55,050 bases of DNA from CAZEAN01 sp964510225 (lineage in GTDB: Bacteria > Planctomycetota > Planctomycetia > Isosphaerales > Isosphaeraceae). Location of the stretch: assembly GCA_964510225.1 (NCBI GenBank), contig CAZEAN010000028.1, positions 1 through 55,050 of the forward strand, written 5' to 3'. The position numbers and the translations under genes were made by a program. The notes under the pieces were generated by a model. That model did no database searches. It worked only from the letters and a program-made list of their open reading frames with translations, and was not told the DNA's origin. Below are positions 8,168 to 16,126 of this stretch, piece by piece; the first letter of the stretch is position 1; every line of letters starts with the position of its first letter.

Positions 8168-10027
8168 ATGACACTGCTCGGAATTAACTGTTGTTTTGCT
8201 CCAGTCGCGATGACTACGCGTGGATTTGTGGTGTTCCTGCTTGGAGTCGCCGTCATCGGTTGTGGGCCTAAAGAGTCTTCAACAACGAACACCACCAGAG
8301 ATGAACCGAGGCAAGAACCGTTTCAGCCTGTTGACGTGGGGAGCTTGGAATCTTCGATTGCGAACCCCTTGATCCCACAACCATCCAGTCCGTTTCGGTT
8401 CGTCGAGATCACTTCAGAAGCGGGGATCATCTTCGACCAGGTTTCCGGAATGACCGAAGACAAGCACTATCCAACCGCCAACGGGTCCGGAGTTGCTATC
8501 TTCGACGCCAACGGCGATGGTTTGATGGACCTCTACTTTGGGACCTGCACGAGGCTTCCGCTCGGAACGGTGGAGTCCGGTCCCAACCGCCTCTTTATCA
8601 ACGAAGGGAATGATCGATTTCGAGACGCGACTGCGGAGTCAGGACTTGGATTCCAAGGGTTTTGTCATGGGATCGTCACCGGCGATCTCGACAACGATGG
8701 AGACCAGGACGTCTTTCTCGCCTGCTACGGCCCCAACCGGCTATACCGGAACAACGGCAATGGCACCTTCACAGAGATCAGTGCTGAAGCCGGGATCGAA
8801 AACACTGACCGGACCGTCACCGATCCTGATGGGACGATTCGGAGGCTCGTGAACTGGGCCTCAGGTGGCGCCTTGCTTGATTACGATCGTGATGGAGACC
8901 TTGACCTCTATGTCTCGATCCAGGGGGACTGGCGGTTGCCCGAAGATGATGAGTGGTGTGGTTATGCTGATGATGACATCCGGCTCTACTGTTCACCGCG
9001 AAAGATCAGGACTGCGAAGGATGTGCTCTTTCGTAATGACGGCAATCTCAAGTTCACTGACGTCACCGACGAAGCCGGAGTTGGACGGGATGATGGACAT
9101 GGGTTTGGAGTCATTGCAGCGGATTTCAACAGCGATGGACTCATCGACCTCTATGTTGCCAATGACCAGACGCCGAACTACCTCTTTTTAAACAACGATG
9201 ACGGGACCTTTACCGACGCCGCTGAAACAACCGGTGCTGCCTTCGATGTTGATGGTCGCGCACAGTCCGGGATGGGAGTCGATGCCGCCGATGTCGATGG
9301 TGACGGTAACCCCGAAATCTTCGTCACCAACTTCCGCGATGAGTACAACACAATCTACCGCAATACGAGTGGTGGCTTTTTTACGGATATGACCCCGTTT
9401 TATGGACTCTCGCAAGACAGTCGGCCCTATGTCGGTTGGGGGTGTGCGGTTGCCGACTTCGACTCCGATGGTTGGCCCGACTGCTTTGTGACGAACGGGA
9501 ATGTCGACGATAACCATCCCGACTACGGATATGAGGAACCGCCGCTACTCCTCCGGAACGAGTCTGTGGATCCAGGCTCATCAACCCGCCGGTTTCGGAT
9601 CTCAACACGAGGAGTCGGCTCTTACTTCAACGAACTGCATGTTGGCCGTGGGCTTGCCAAAGGCGACCTCGACAGTGACGGCGATATCGACTTGGTGATC
9701 AATCACAAGGACGGCCCGCCCGCAATCTTGATGAATCAGACTCCTCTTGAGAATCGACATTGGATCCGACTGGCATTCACGGGGACCCTGAGTAACCGAG
9801 ATGCGATTGGGACATCGGTTGTTGTCGAGGGGCCTGGGACCACGATCCACCGACAAGTGACCTCGGGAGGAAGTCTCTACTCAAGCCACGACCGCCGTCT
9901 CGTCATCGGGCTCGGCGAGATTTCGAAGATCGACACCTTGACGATCACCTGGCCTTCAGGGATAGAGACGGTCTTGGAAGATGTTGAGGTCGACCAGGAA
10001 CTTGAAATTATCGAACCCCAAGAATGA
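8168..10027 (+). CDS. FG-GAP / ASPIC-UnbV repeat lipoprotein
   Basis: Two ATGs are plausible. 8168 follows GAGGA at ~11 bases. 8210 begins MTTRGFVVFLLGVAVIGC directly. Both give a lipoprotein signal with lipobox VIGC, so the protein (about 606-619 residues) should be lipid-anchored and exported. The mature part is a beta-propeller of at least seven FG-GAP/VCBS-type calcium-loop repeats: DANGDGLMDLYFG, DLDNDGDQDVFLA, DYDRDGDLDLYVS, DFNSDGLIDLYVAN, DVDGDGNPEIFVTN, DFDSDGWPDCFVTNG and DLDSDGDIDLVIN. The C-terminus (RLVIGLGEISKIDTLTITWPSG) is the ASPIC/UnbV domain. Such proteins are abundant in planctomycetes and are thought to bind ligands or matrix on the cell surface, but their substrates are unknown. 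The next gene starts 28 bases downstream. Confidence 0.9.
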   Translation: MTLLGINCCFAPVAMTTRGFVVFLLGVAVIGCGPKESSTTNTTRDEPRQEPFQPVDVGSLESSIANPLIPQPSSPFRFVEITSEAGIIFDQVSGMTEDKHYPTANGSGVAIFDANGDGLMDLYFGTCTRLPLGTVESGPNRLFINEGNDRFRDATAESGLGFQGFCHGIVTGDLDNDGDQDVFLACYGPNRLYRNNGNGTFTEISAEAGIENTDRTVTDPDGTIRRLVNWASGGALLDYDRDGDLDLYVSIQGDWRLPEDDEWCGYADDDIRLYCSPRKIRTAKDVLFRNDGNLKFTDVTDEAGVGRDDGHGFGVIAADFNSDGLIDLYVANDQTPNYLFLNNDDGTFTDAAETTGAAFDVDGRAQSGMGVDAADVDGDGNPEIFVTNFRDEYNTIYRNTSGGFFTDMTPFYGLSQDSRPYVGWGCAVADFDSDGWPDCFVTNGNVDDNHPDYGYEEPPLLLRNESVDPGSSTRRFRISTRGVGSYFNELHVGRGLAKGDLDSDGDIDLVINHKDGPPAILMNQTPLENRHWIRLAFTGTLSNRDAIGTSVVVEGPGTTIHRQVTSGGSLYSSHDRRLVIGLGEISKIDTLTITWPSGIETVLEDVEVDQELEIIEPQE

Positions 10028-10055
10028 CTGCACCGAACCGGAGACAACTGGAACA

Positions 10056-11030
10056 ATGCGTGAGATCCGATTTGCCGCCGCCCAGTTCGAGCATCGTGAT
10101 GGCGATAAGGAGTACAATCTCGATCGGATCCGCAACCTGACGCTTGAGGCGGCTTCGCGGGGAGCAGATGCGGTTTGTTTCCATGAATGTGCGGTGACGG
10201 GCTACACGGTCCTGCAGCGCTTGGGACGAAACGAACTCCTCGATTGGGCTGAGTTCGTACCGGATGGTCCTTCAACCGCTTTTTTGATCGATCTTGCCAA
10301 GGAGACCGGGCTCATCGTGATGGCAGGTCTTGTCGAACGGGATCGTGAAGATAGAATCTACAATTCGTACGCAGCAGTCGGGCCCGAGGGTCTCCTTGCC
10401 AAGCATCACAAACTCCACCCCTTTATTCATCCCGCGTTAAGTCCTGGTGCTGACTATACGATCTTCGAGGCCAAAGGGGTCAAGATTGGGATCTTGACCT
10501 GCTATGACAATAACCTTCCCGAAAACCCAAGGGCGACCACCCTTCTCGGTGCTGAAGTGATTGTGGCGCCTCATGTGACAGGCTGTACCCCGTCGGCGAT
10601 GCCAGGGCGTGGTTCGGTCGACCGTTCGCTCTGGGAAAATCGGGTGAAGGATCCAAGTCGACTCCGGCTGGAATTCCAAGGACCGAAGGCACGTGGTTGG
10701 CTCCTCCGCTGGCTCCCGGCAAGGGCTTGGGAGAACGGGGTCTACTATGTGTTCTCAAATCCGATCGGTATCGACGATGACACCATCAAACCGGGGCTCG
10801 CGATGATACTCGATCCCCACGGTGAAATTCTCGATGAGTGCCCGACCCTCGGCGATGGACTCGCCGTCTCAACACTTACTCCCGATGCATACAACAATGC
10901 ATCTGGTCGGCGCTACCTCGCGGCGCGGCGCCCCGAACTCTACGATCGACTTACAGTCCCTCACCCGGAGGGGGCCCGACCGGTGACCCGGCCGGGCTGG
11001 TCGCTTTCCTTCGACGATTCAAAAGACTGA
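10056..11030 (+). CDS. Carbon-nitrogen hydrolase (nitrilase superfamily amidase)
   Basis: The frame is open from 9981, but the ATG at 10056 (MREIRFAAAQF) is the natural start of the nitrilase fold, with GGAG about 12 bases upstream. The 324-residue product has the superfamily's Glu-Lys-Cys triad: Glu44 in CFHECAVTGY, Lys119 in AKHHKLHPF and Cys149 in ILTCYDNNLPE. These enzymes hydrolyse amides, carbamoyl compounds or nitriles. The substrate cannot be told from the sequence, and an amidase of the N-carbamoyl or omega-amidase type is most likely. There is no signal peptide, so it should be cytoplasmic. It follows the FG-GAP gene by 28 bases and meets the next, convergent gene with only 4 bases between the stops, leaving no room for a separate terminator. 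Confidence 0.88.
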   Translation: MREIRFAAAQFEHRDGDKEYNLDRIRNLTLEAASRGADAVCFHECAVTGYTVLQRLGRNELLDWAEFVPDGPSTAFLIDLAKETGLIVMAGLVERDREDRIYNSYAAVGPEGLLAKHHKLHPFIHPALSPGADYTIFEAKGVKIGILTCYDNNLPENPRATTLLGAEVIVAPHVTGCTPSAMPGRGSVDRSLWENRVKDPSRLRLEFQGPKARGWLLRWLPARAWENGVYYVFSNPIGIDDDTIKPGLAMILDPHGEILDECPTLGDGLAVSTLTPDAYNNASGRRYLAARRPELYDRLTVPHPEGARPVTRPGWSLSFDDSKD

Positions 11031-11034
11031 GAAA

Positions 11035-12327
11035 TCAGCTCAATTCGGCGAGTGCGATACCGGGAAGCGGAAGGGTGATGTCAGGACGGGGTCCCCACTT
11101 AAGCTCGGTTGGGAAAGTATCCAAGTCCGAGTTCAACGCGTCTTCCCAGGTTAATTCCTTACCGGTGTAAGCTGAGTCACGTCCCATGATCGCCATCAGG
11201 GTGCTCTCTGCCACGCGCTTCAGTTCGTTCAAGGGTGCGTTGTCGGCGATGCTGTTCAGGAGATCAATGTGCTCCTGGACGTAGGGGTTCATTTCCTTCC
11301 GGATCCGGAGACGGCCGATCTCTTTGTCAGCAAAGTTGTAGTTACCCGGTCGAAGATTAACGGTGCTCTTCGTTCCGACAATATACTCCGAGACATCTTT
11401 GGCACAGCCGTTGATTTGTCGGCACATGCTCATGACATGACGGCCGTCGGCGAAGGCGTAGTCCACGGCGAAGTGGTCGTAGCTTTGGCCAAACCCTTCG
11501 CTGGTGTTGACTTGTTGGCCGCCCATCCCGACACAAGAGCTTGGGACCATGTCTTGGAAGGCCCATCGAGCGACGTCAATATTGTGGACGTGTTGCTCAA
11601 CGATATGATCGCCGCAGAGCCAGAGGAAGTGGTACCAGTTGTGAACCTGGTAGGCCATGTCATCCATTCCAGGCTGACGATCACGGACCCAGATGTTTCC
11701 CTGGTTCCAAAAGACCCGCGCGGTAACGACGTCACCGATGGCACCACCGTGGATCTTCTCCAGTGACTTCAAGTAGCCCTCTTGGTGGCGTCGTTGTGTT
11801 CCGGTAACAATCGCCAGATTCTTCTTCTTCGCTTCCTCAGCCGCAGCAAGGACCTTGCGGATCCCGGTACCATCAACGGCGACAGGTTTTTCGCAGAAGA
11901 TGTGCTTGTTCGCTGCAACCGCAGCTTCGAGGTGTTGCGGACGGAAGCCCGGAGGAGTTGCGAGGATGATCAGATCGCAGCAGTCGATGACCTTCTGAAA
12001 TGCATCAAAACCGAGGAAGAGGCGATCCTCGGTGACATCCATCATCCCTTCGCACTTCTTGTTGTTGGAGAGGCGGTTGAAGCTGCTTCGGAGTCGATCT
12101 TCGAAGACTTCACCCATCGCGTGAATTTTCACGCTCTTTCCAGCGATGCTGGCAGCTTCACAGATGTTTTCAGCAGCGCCCGTACCACGACCGCCGCAGC
12201 CGATGACGCCGACCTTTAAGGTATCAGTGCCAGCAGCGAAGACAGGAGTAGTCGATGCCAAGGTTGCCGCACTCGCGACAGCCGAGGTCTTCAAGAATGT
12301 ACGTCGAGAACCCTTGGGGCCGGTCAT
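11035..12327 (-). CDS. Tat-exported Gfo/Idh/MocA-family oxidoreductase
   Basis: A 430-residue protein with a twin-arginine signal (GSRRTFLKTSAVASAATLAS, cleaved after AFA-like residues near 33). A Rossmann dinucleotide-binding domain follows: LKVGVIGCGGRGTGAAENI, then LIILATPPGFRPQHLEAAVA and the family's EKPVAVDGTGIRK catalytic loop. The C-terminal half is the typical alpha/beta substrate domain (QVHNWYHFLWLCGDHIVEQ, HNIDVARWAF). Family members are NAD(P)-dependent dehydrogenases or alpha-glycosidase-type redox enzymes on sugars or inositols. Export through Tat implies folding with bound cofactor first. This subfamily is common in planctomycetes and is probably involved in glycan use at the cell envelope, though the substrate is unknown. 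A second one is at 20985. Confidence 0.93.
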   Translation of the reverse strand: MTGPKGSRRTFLKTSAVASAATLASTTPVFAAGTDTLKVGVIGCGGRGTGAAENICEAASIAGKSVKIHAMGEVFEDRLRSSFNRLSNNKKCEGMMDVTEDRLFLGFDAFQKVIDCCDLIILATPPGFRPQHLEAAVAANKHIFCEKPVAVDGTGIRKVLAAAEEAKKKNLAIVTGTQRRHQEGYLKSLEKIHGGAIGDVVTARVFWNQGNIWVRDRQPGMDDMAYQVHNWYHFLWLCGDHIVEQHVHNIDVARWAFQDMVPSSCVGMGGQQVNTSEGFGQSYDHFAVDYAFADGRHVMSMCRQINGCAKDVSEYIVGTKSTVNLRPGNYNFADKEIGRLRIRKEMNPYVQEHIDLLNSIADNAPLNELKRVAESTLMAIMGRDSAYTGKELTWEDALNSDLDTFPTELKWGPRPDITLPLPGIALAELS

Positions 12328-12462
12328 GGTGAATCTCCTGTTCTGGGTTTGGATCGAGAATGTAATGTAGTGTCAGGGAAGAAAACGGTCGCAAGACGGA
12401 TCGTTCCTCTCCGGTCCGCCTTGAGTCGGTCCGATCAAACAAGAGACTCGATGTTATTCAGA

Positions 12463-12478
12463 GATCACTTGTGTGATC
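12463..12478 (-). terminator. Short hairpin after the SUMF1-type gene
   Basis: GATCAC at 12463-12468 and GTGATC at 12473-12478 form a 6-bp stem with a 4-base loop, 18 bases past the stop of the minus-strand SUMF1-like gene. The stem is short and no T-run follows, so this is only a weak terminator candidate. Confidence 0.3.
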
Positions 12479-12496
12479 GATGTGTTCGAGTAGGGA

Positions 12497-13549
12497 TCAG
12501 TCTTCAGCGTCTTCTTTGACCCCTTGCCCTTTGACCATCTTCGAGGTCAATCCTTCAAGTTCCGGTTGCTCGTCAAAGGCACGGACGATCCGAAACCCCA
12601 CGAAGGTGGCGTCCGTATGCCACCAGATGCTCTGTGGTCGCTGGGGATCCTGGTAGTTCCAATCGGGGTTCGAATAGCTCCGCGCCGCACTCCGACAGTC
12701 CCATGGATCATAGTCCCATGAACCACCGCGGACGACGTAAGGATATTCGTATTCGCTAGGTATGACGATCGGTCGATCCGCCGGCTGGTCTTGGGAACGC
12801 GAGCTGTAAACGTCTTCGACGTAGTGATCCAAGACCCATTCCGCGACATTCCCGTGCATATCGTAAAGGCCCCAAGGGTTTGGCTCTTTCATGCCGACTT
12901 TTTGAGGTCCTTCACAGTTTTCGAAGAACCAGTCGTGGTCAGCGAGTGCGTCTTGGTCATCACCGAAGTGGTAGGCGGTGGTTGTGCCGGCCCGGCATGC
13001 GTATTCCCACTCAGCCTCGGTCGGGAGCCGATAGGTGTGGCCGGTTTTTGCTGAGAGCCATCGGCAATATTCCATTGCCGCGTGCCAGGTAATACAGATG
13101 ACGGGTTGTCCTTCGCGACCGAGTCCGAATGTCTCATCAGCGTAGGGAGGCGTGGGACGTGTGATCGCATCGGCCTTTTGTTCGCTTTCGGGTTGGCTTT
13201 TGGGATCGATTCCCGAACGCTCTTTGCGCCGAAGATCGAACTTGAACGCAAACTCGTCGTATTCATCCCAAGTGACTTCGTGCTTGCCCATCCAGAAGGG
13301 CGCAATCTTGACGGGATGCACTGGGCCCTCGTGCTCCAAGCGATCTGCCTCCGATCCGGGGCTTCCCATCTGGAACGTGCCACCGGGAATGGGGATCATC
13401 TCGAAGGTGATCTCAGTTCCGGGGATGGTTTCGCTGTATGGGTCCATCGCTTCCGGAGTCACTGCCTCTTGGGCATCTGAGAAACCGACGACTCCGAGGG
13501 CGAGAACAATTGAGAGGGGCCACCCATTGTATGATCGAAATGGGTTCAT
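12497..13549 (-). CDS. Secreted SUMF1 / formylglycine-generating-enzyme-family protein
   Basis: A 350-residue protein with an N-terminal signal peptide (PLSIVLALGVVGFSDAQ). The remainder is a single SUMF1/FGE-like domain: FEMIPIPGGTFQMGS near the start, HEVTWDEYDEF, PVICITWHAAMEYCRWLS, YRLPTEAEWEYACRAGTT, DMHGNVAEWVLDHY, VVRGGSWDYDPWDCRSAAR and GFRIVRAFD at the end. True formylglycine-generating enzymes have a copper-binding cysteine pair near the C-terminus. Here the residue after GGSW is Asp-Tyr rather than Cys and only one cysteine (in DCRSAAR) is near, so sulfatase activation looks unlikely. A different, possibly structural or ergothioneine-like role is possible. No sulfatase gene is nearby. 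Confidence 0.9.
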   Translation of the reverse strand: MNPFRSYNGWPLSIVLALGVVGFSDAQEAVTPEAMDPYSETIPGTEITFEMIPIPGGTFQMGSPGSEADRLEHEGPVHPVKIAPFWMGKHEVTWDEYDEFAFKFDLRRKERSGIDPKSQPESEQKADAITRPTPPYADETFGLGREGQPVICITWHAAMEYCRWLSAKTGHTYRLPTEAEWEYACRAGTTTAYHFGDDQDALADHDWFFENCEGPQKVGMKEPNPWGLYDMHGNVAEWVLDHYVEDVYSSRSQDQPADRPIVIPSEYEYPYVVRGGSWDYDPWDCRSAARSYSNPDWNYQDPQRPQSIWWHTDATFVGFRIVRAFDEQPELEGLTSKMVKGQGVKEDAED

Positions 13550-13615
13550 CAGGCGAGGGTCTCCTCGGGCGGGTTGGTCAGGCTGAGGGTGCGTTGACTC
13601 TGAAGTCTTTTCCCG

Positions 13616-13647
13616 ATTGATCTCAGGAGCTTTCGGGTCAGATCAAT
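13616..13647. promoter_or_regulatory. Inverted repeat in a divergent intergenic region
   Basis: ATTGATCT (13616-13623) and AGATCAAT (13640-13647) are perfect reverse complements separated by 16 bases. They lie between the divergent SUMF1-like gene and apbE. An operator for a dimeric regulator is possible, as is a chance match, because GATC-rich words are frequent in this genome. Confidence 0.3.
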
Positions 13648-13701
13648 TCCAAGAAATCAAACGCAGGGATTCGTCGAAGGCAGTTAGATCTGGAGATCCG
13701 G

Positions 13702-14781
13702 ATGTATCAAGTTGCTTTGACCCTAGTGGTGCTGGGAGGCCTTTCTGGGAAACAGAATTCCCAGTCAGTCGAGGACGGTTGGGAACGGTTTGAATTCCGC
13801 CAGACGCACATGGGGTCCGAGTTCACAATTCTTTTATACTGTAACAACAAGCTCCTCGCAAACACGGCAGCAACAGCGGCGTTTGACCAGATCGCTGCGC
13901 TCGATGCAACCCTCAGCGATTACCAAGTCGACAGTGAATTAATGCGTTTTGCGGCTCAGTCCGGAGGACCATCTGTTCCTGTAAGTGACGATTTCTTTAC
14001 GGTCCTGGCCCGATCCAAAACGCTTTGGGAACAAAGTAACGGTGCCTTTGAAATCACCATTGGTCCGGTGGTCAAACTCTGGCGACGAGCCCGACGTCGG
14101 AACGAACTTCCGGAACAGGGACGAATTGAGGAAGCGTTGGGACGCGTCGGCTCGGAATATCTGATCCTCGATGAGGACGCACAGACTGCTCGATTATCGA
14201 AGCCTCGGATGCAACTCGATGCAGGCGGGATCGCGAAAGGATTCGCATCCGATCGTGCGTTGGAAGTCCTCCGGAGCCATGGAATTGCATGTGCCTTGGT
14301 TGCCGGTGCGGGTGATATCGTTGTCGGTGATCCGCCACCGGGTCGTGAGGCCTGGCGAATCGCGATTCAGCCAATTGAGCCAGAAGAAGGTCAGGAGCCG
14401 GACATACTTTACTTAACCAATGCCGCTGTCTCGACCTCCGGCGATACTGAACGTTTCGTGGAAGTCGGGGGGATCCGCTACTCACACATTGTTGATCCCA
14501 AGACCGGGATTGGACTGACAACTCGGAGAGCCGTGACCGTGATTGCTCCTAACGGCATCAGCTCCGACAGCCTCGCAACAACCGTTTCCGTGCTCGGAAG
14601 TGAAGCGGGTTTGAAACTCATTGAGGAGTTGGCGGGTACCGAAGCTCGGATCACGACGATCCGGGAGGTTGACGGTCGAGAAATCCAGCAGGTCGACGTG
14701 TCGAATGGATTTTCACCATACTTGAAGGTAAGCGAGGAATCGGCAACGGCTGACCGAGGCCTCGGAGGCTTGGCACCTTGA
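13702..14781 (+). CDS. apbE: ApbE, FAD:protein FMN transferase
   Basis: A 359-residue ApbE-family protein, which covalently attaches FMN from FAD to a threonine in exported flavoproteins such as NqrB, NqrC or RnfG-type subunits. The N-terminus is hydrophobic (YQVALTLVVLGGLSG) and consistent with export or membrane anchoring. Diagnostic segments: MGSEFTILLY, DATLSDYQVDSELMRF, GAFEITIGPVVKLW, the FAD/metal motif LDAGGIAKGFASDRAL, AGAGDIVVGD, AAVSTSGDTERF, HIVDPKTGIG and DSLATTVSVLG. All expected motifs are intact. ATG 13702 follows GGAG at 13690-13693. No Rnf, Nqr or flavin-acceptor gene is in the window, so its client protein is elsewhere. It is transcribed away from the SUMF1-like gene and is followed closely by the protease gene. 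Confidence 0.93.
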   Translation: MYQVALTLVVLGGLSGKQNSQSVEDGWERFEFRQTHMGSEFTILLYCNNKLLANTAATAAFDQIAALDATLSDYQVDSELMRFAAQSGGPSVPVSDDFFTVLARSKTLWEQSNGAFEITIGPVVKLWRRARRRNELPEQGRIEEALGRVGSEYLILDEDAQTARLSKPRMQLDAGGIAKGFASDRALEVLRSHGIACALVAGAGDIVVGDPPPGREAWRIAIQPIEPEEGQEPDILYLTNAAVSTSGDTERFVEVGGIRYSHIVDPKTGIGLTTRRAVTVIAPNGISSDSLATTVSVLGSEAGLKLIEELAGTEARITTIREVDGREIQQVDVSNGFSPYLKVSEESATADRGLGGLAP

Positions 14782-14805
14782 ATCGGTCGGTGACTCGACT
14801 ACAAT
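14778..14805 (+). promoter_or_regulatory. Sigma70-like promoter for the HtrA-like protease
   Basis: TTGAAT (14778-14783) and TACAAT (14800-14805) are separated by 16 bases. The -10 matches 5 of 6 and the -35 matches TTGA. The -10 lies 30 bases ahead of the ATG at 14836, a reasonable leader. The -35 overlaps the apbE stop, so the protease gene probably has its own promoter. Confidence 0.45.
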
Positions 14806-14835
14806 TTTCCCCGAATCCAGGCAGGAAAGGAATTT

Positions 14836-15888
14836 ATGGACGGATTTAAGTATTTCAAGTTCACATGGATCAGCATTCTAGCTATCCTCGGCGTTCCTTG
14901 TCCGTCACTACCAATCGGTTTCGGAACTGCCCGCGCGGATCAAGAACGGATCGAACTTAACGGTGGTCACACGATCCTGGGCGACGTGCTCGCTGAAAAA
15001 AAGACGGCCCTCTATATTGATCTCGGTTTTGATGTTATCCGGATTCCCCTCGACGAGATCGTCCGACGATCAGCTCCTGACGATCCATTGATAGGGCAGT
15101 CGGATGGAGTGTTAACCGGTCGACGGAATCCCCCCGATCGTTTCTTCCGGTCGGCTCTTCTTGAGGAAAAGCCTGTGAATGAGTTGGTCCGATCGTTTGG
15201 CGAGGCTGTCATCTCCATCGAAACGCCAAGCGGTCTCGGATCTGGGTTCATCATTAATGACGATGGATTTGCGGTAACCAACCATCATGTCATTGAAGGC
15301 GAGACACGGATCGCGGCAATCTTGTATGAGCGGACGTCAAGCGGTTGGCGACGTCGGAAAATCGACGATGTGGCAATTATCGCCGTCAATCCCTTCCTCG
15401 ACCTGGCACTCGTCAAATTGCCGATTCCAGAAGACCTTGCCGTAGAGCCAGTCGTTCTCGGACAGGTTGACGATCTTGATGCCGGTGATGGAGCTTTTGC
15501 CGTTGGAAATCCGCTCGGCCTCGAGCGTAGTGTCTCGCAAGGGATCTTGAGCACACTGAAACGAAACTTTGATGGTTTGGTTTATCTTCAGACCGACGCC
15601 GCGATTAACCCTGGTAATTCAGGTGGACCGCTCTTCAACCTCCGAGGTGAAGTGATCGGTGTCACGAACATGAAGGCTTCCGAAGGAGATAATCTTGGCT
15701 TCGCGATCCCGATCAACTACGTCACTGACTTTCTGATGAATCGTGATGCGTTCGCCTACGATCGTGAAAATCCCAACAGTGGATATCGCTACCTCGATTC
15801 CCCGAGACGACTCAAGGCTGGTGACCCGGCTGTTACCTCTCCTAACCTCGAAGAGCGTGCAGAATCCGAAGATGCTGCCAGTGAGTAA
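14836..15888 (+). CDS. HtrA/Deg-like secreted trypsin-fold serine protease without PDZ
   Basis: A 350-residue protein with an N-terminal hydrophobic signal (SILAILGVPCPSLPIGFG region), a short beta-rich segment (IELNGGHTILGDVLAE, residues ~38-80) and then a trypsin-like domain. The catalytic triad is complete: His151 in VTNHHVIEG, Asp189 in NPFLDLALVKL, Ser262 in INPGNSGGPLF. The GFAVTNHHV, AVGNPLGLE and LGFAIPINYV strings are those of DegP/HtrA proteases. The chain ends ~60 residues after the domain with an Asp/Glu-rich tail and has no PDZ domain, unlike DegP and DegS. It is probably periplasmic or cell-surface protein quality control. It has its own candidate promoter in the apbE tail. Confidence 0.92.
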   Translation: MDGFKYFKFTWISILAILGVPCPSLPIGFGTARADQERIELNGGHTILGDVLAEKKTALYIDLGFDVIRIPLDEIVRRSAPDDPLIGQSDGVLTGRRNPPDRFFRSALLEEKPVNELVRSFGEAVISIETPSGLGSGFIINDDGFAVTNHHVIEGETRIAAILYERTSSGWRRRKIDDVAIIAVNPFLDLALVKLPIPEDLAVEPVVLGQVDDLDAGDGAFAVGNPLGLERSVSQGILSTLKRNFDGLVYLQTDAAINPGNSGGPLFNLRGEVIGVTNMKASEGDNLGFAIPINYVTDFLMNRDAFAYDRENPNSGYRYLDSPRRLKAGDPAVTSPNLEERAESEDAASE

Positions 15889-16126
15889 TATCGAGGACCA
15901 AACCTGTCCCAAGGTACCTTTTTCGCTTCCTTTGGGCGAGTCTCGATCATCAGTTTCCAGCTTGTACACGTTTATAAGCGTGGCACTTTGCTTGGAGTAG
16001 TTCGAACAGTCCTTGGATGACTTGCGGTTGCTTACCCCCACATCAAGGCCGTTGCTCTACTTTCGGCTTTGATCATCTTGTTCGCTGTTTCTCTCTCCCT
16101 TTACGCACTCAGAAGGAGTTTCTGCA
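15889..16126. other. Intergenic gap, no gene seen
   Basis: About 240 bases between the protease and the DUF3352-like gene, both on the plus strand. No long hairpin, RNA gene or credible ORF was found. An AGAAGGAG-type ribosome-binding site (16109-16116) precedes the next ATG. A TATAAG -10-like hexamer at 15973-15978 lacks a matching -35. Confidence 0.4.
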
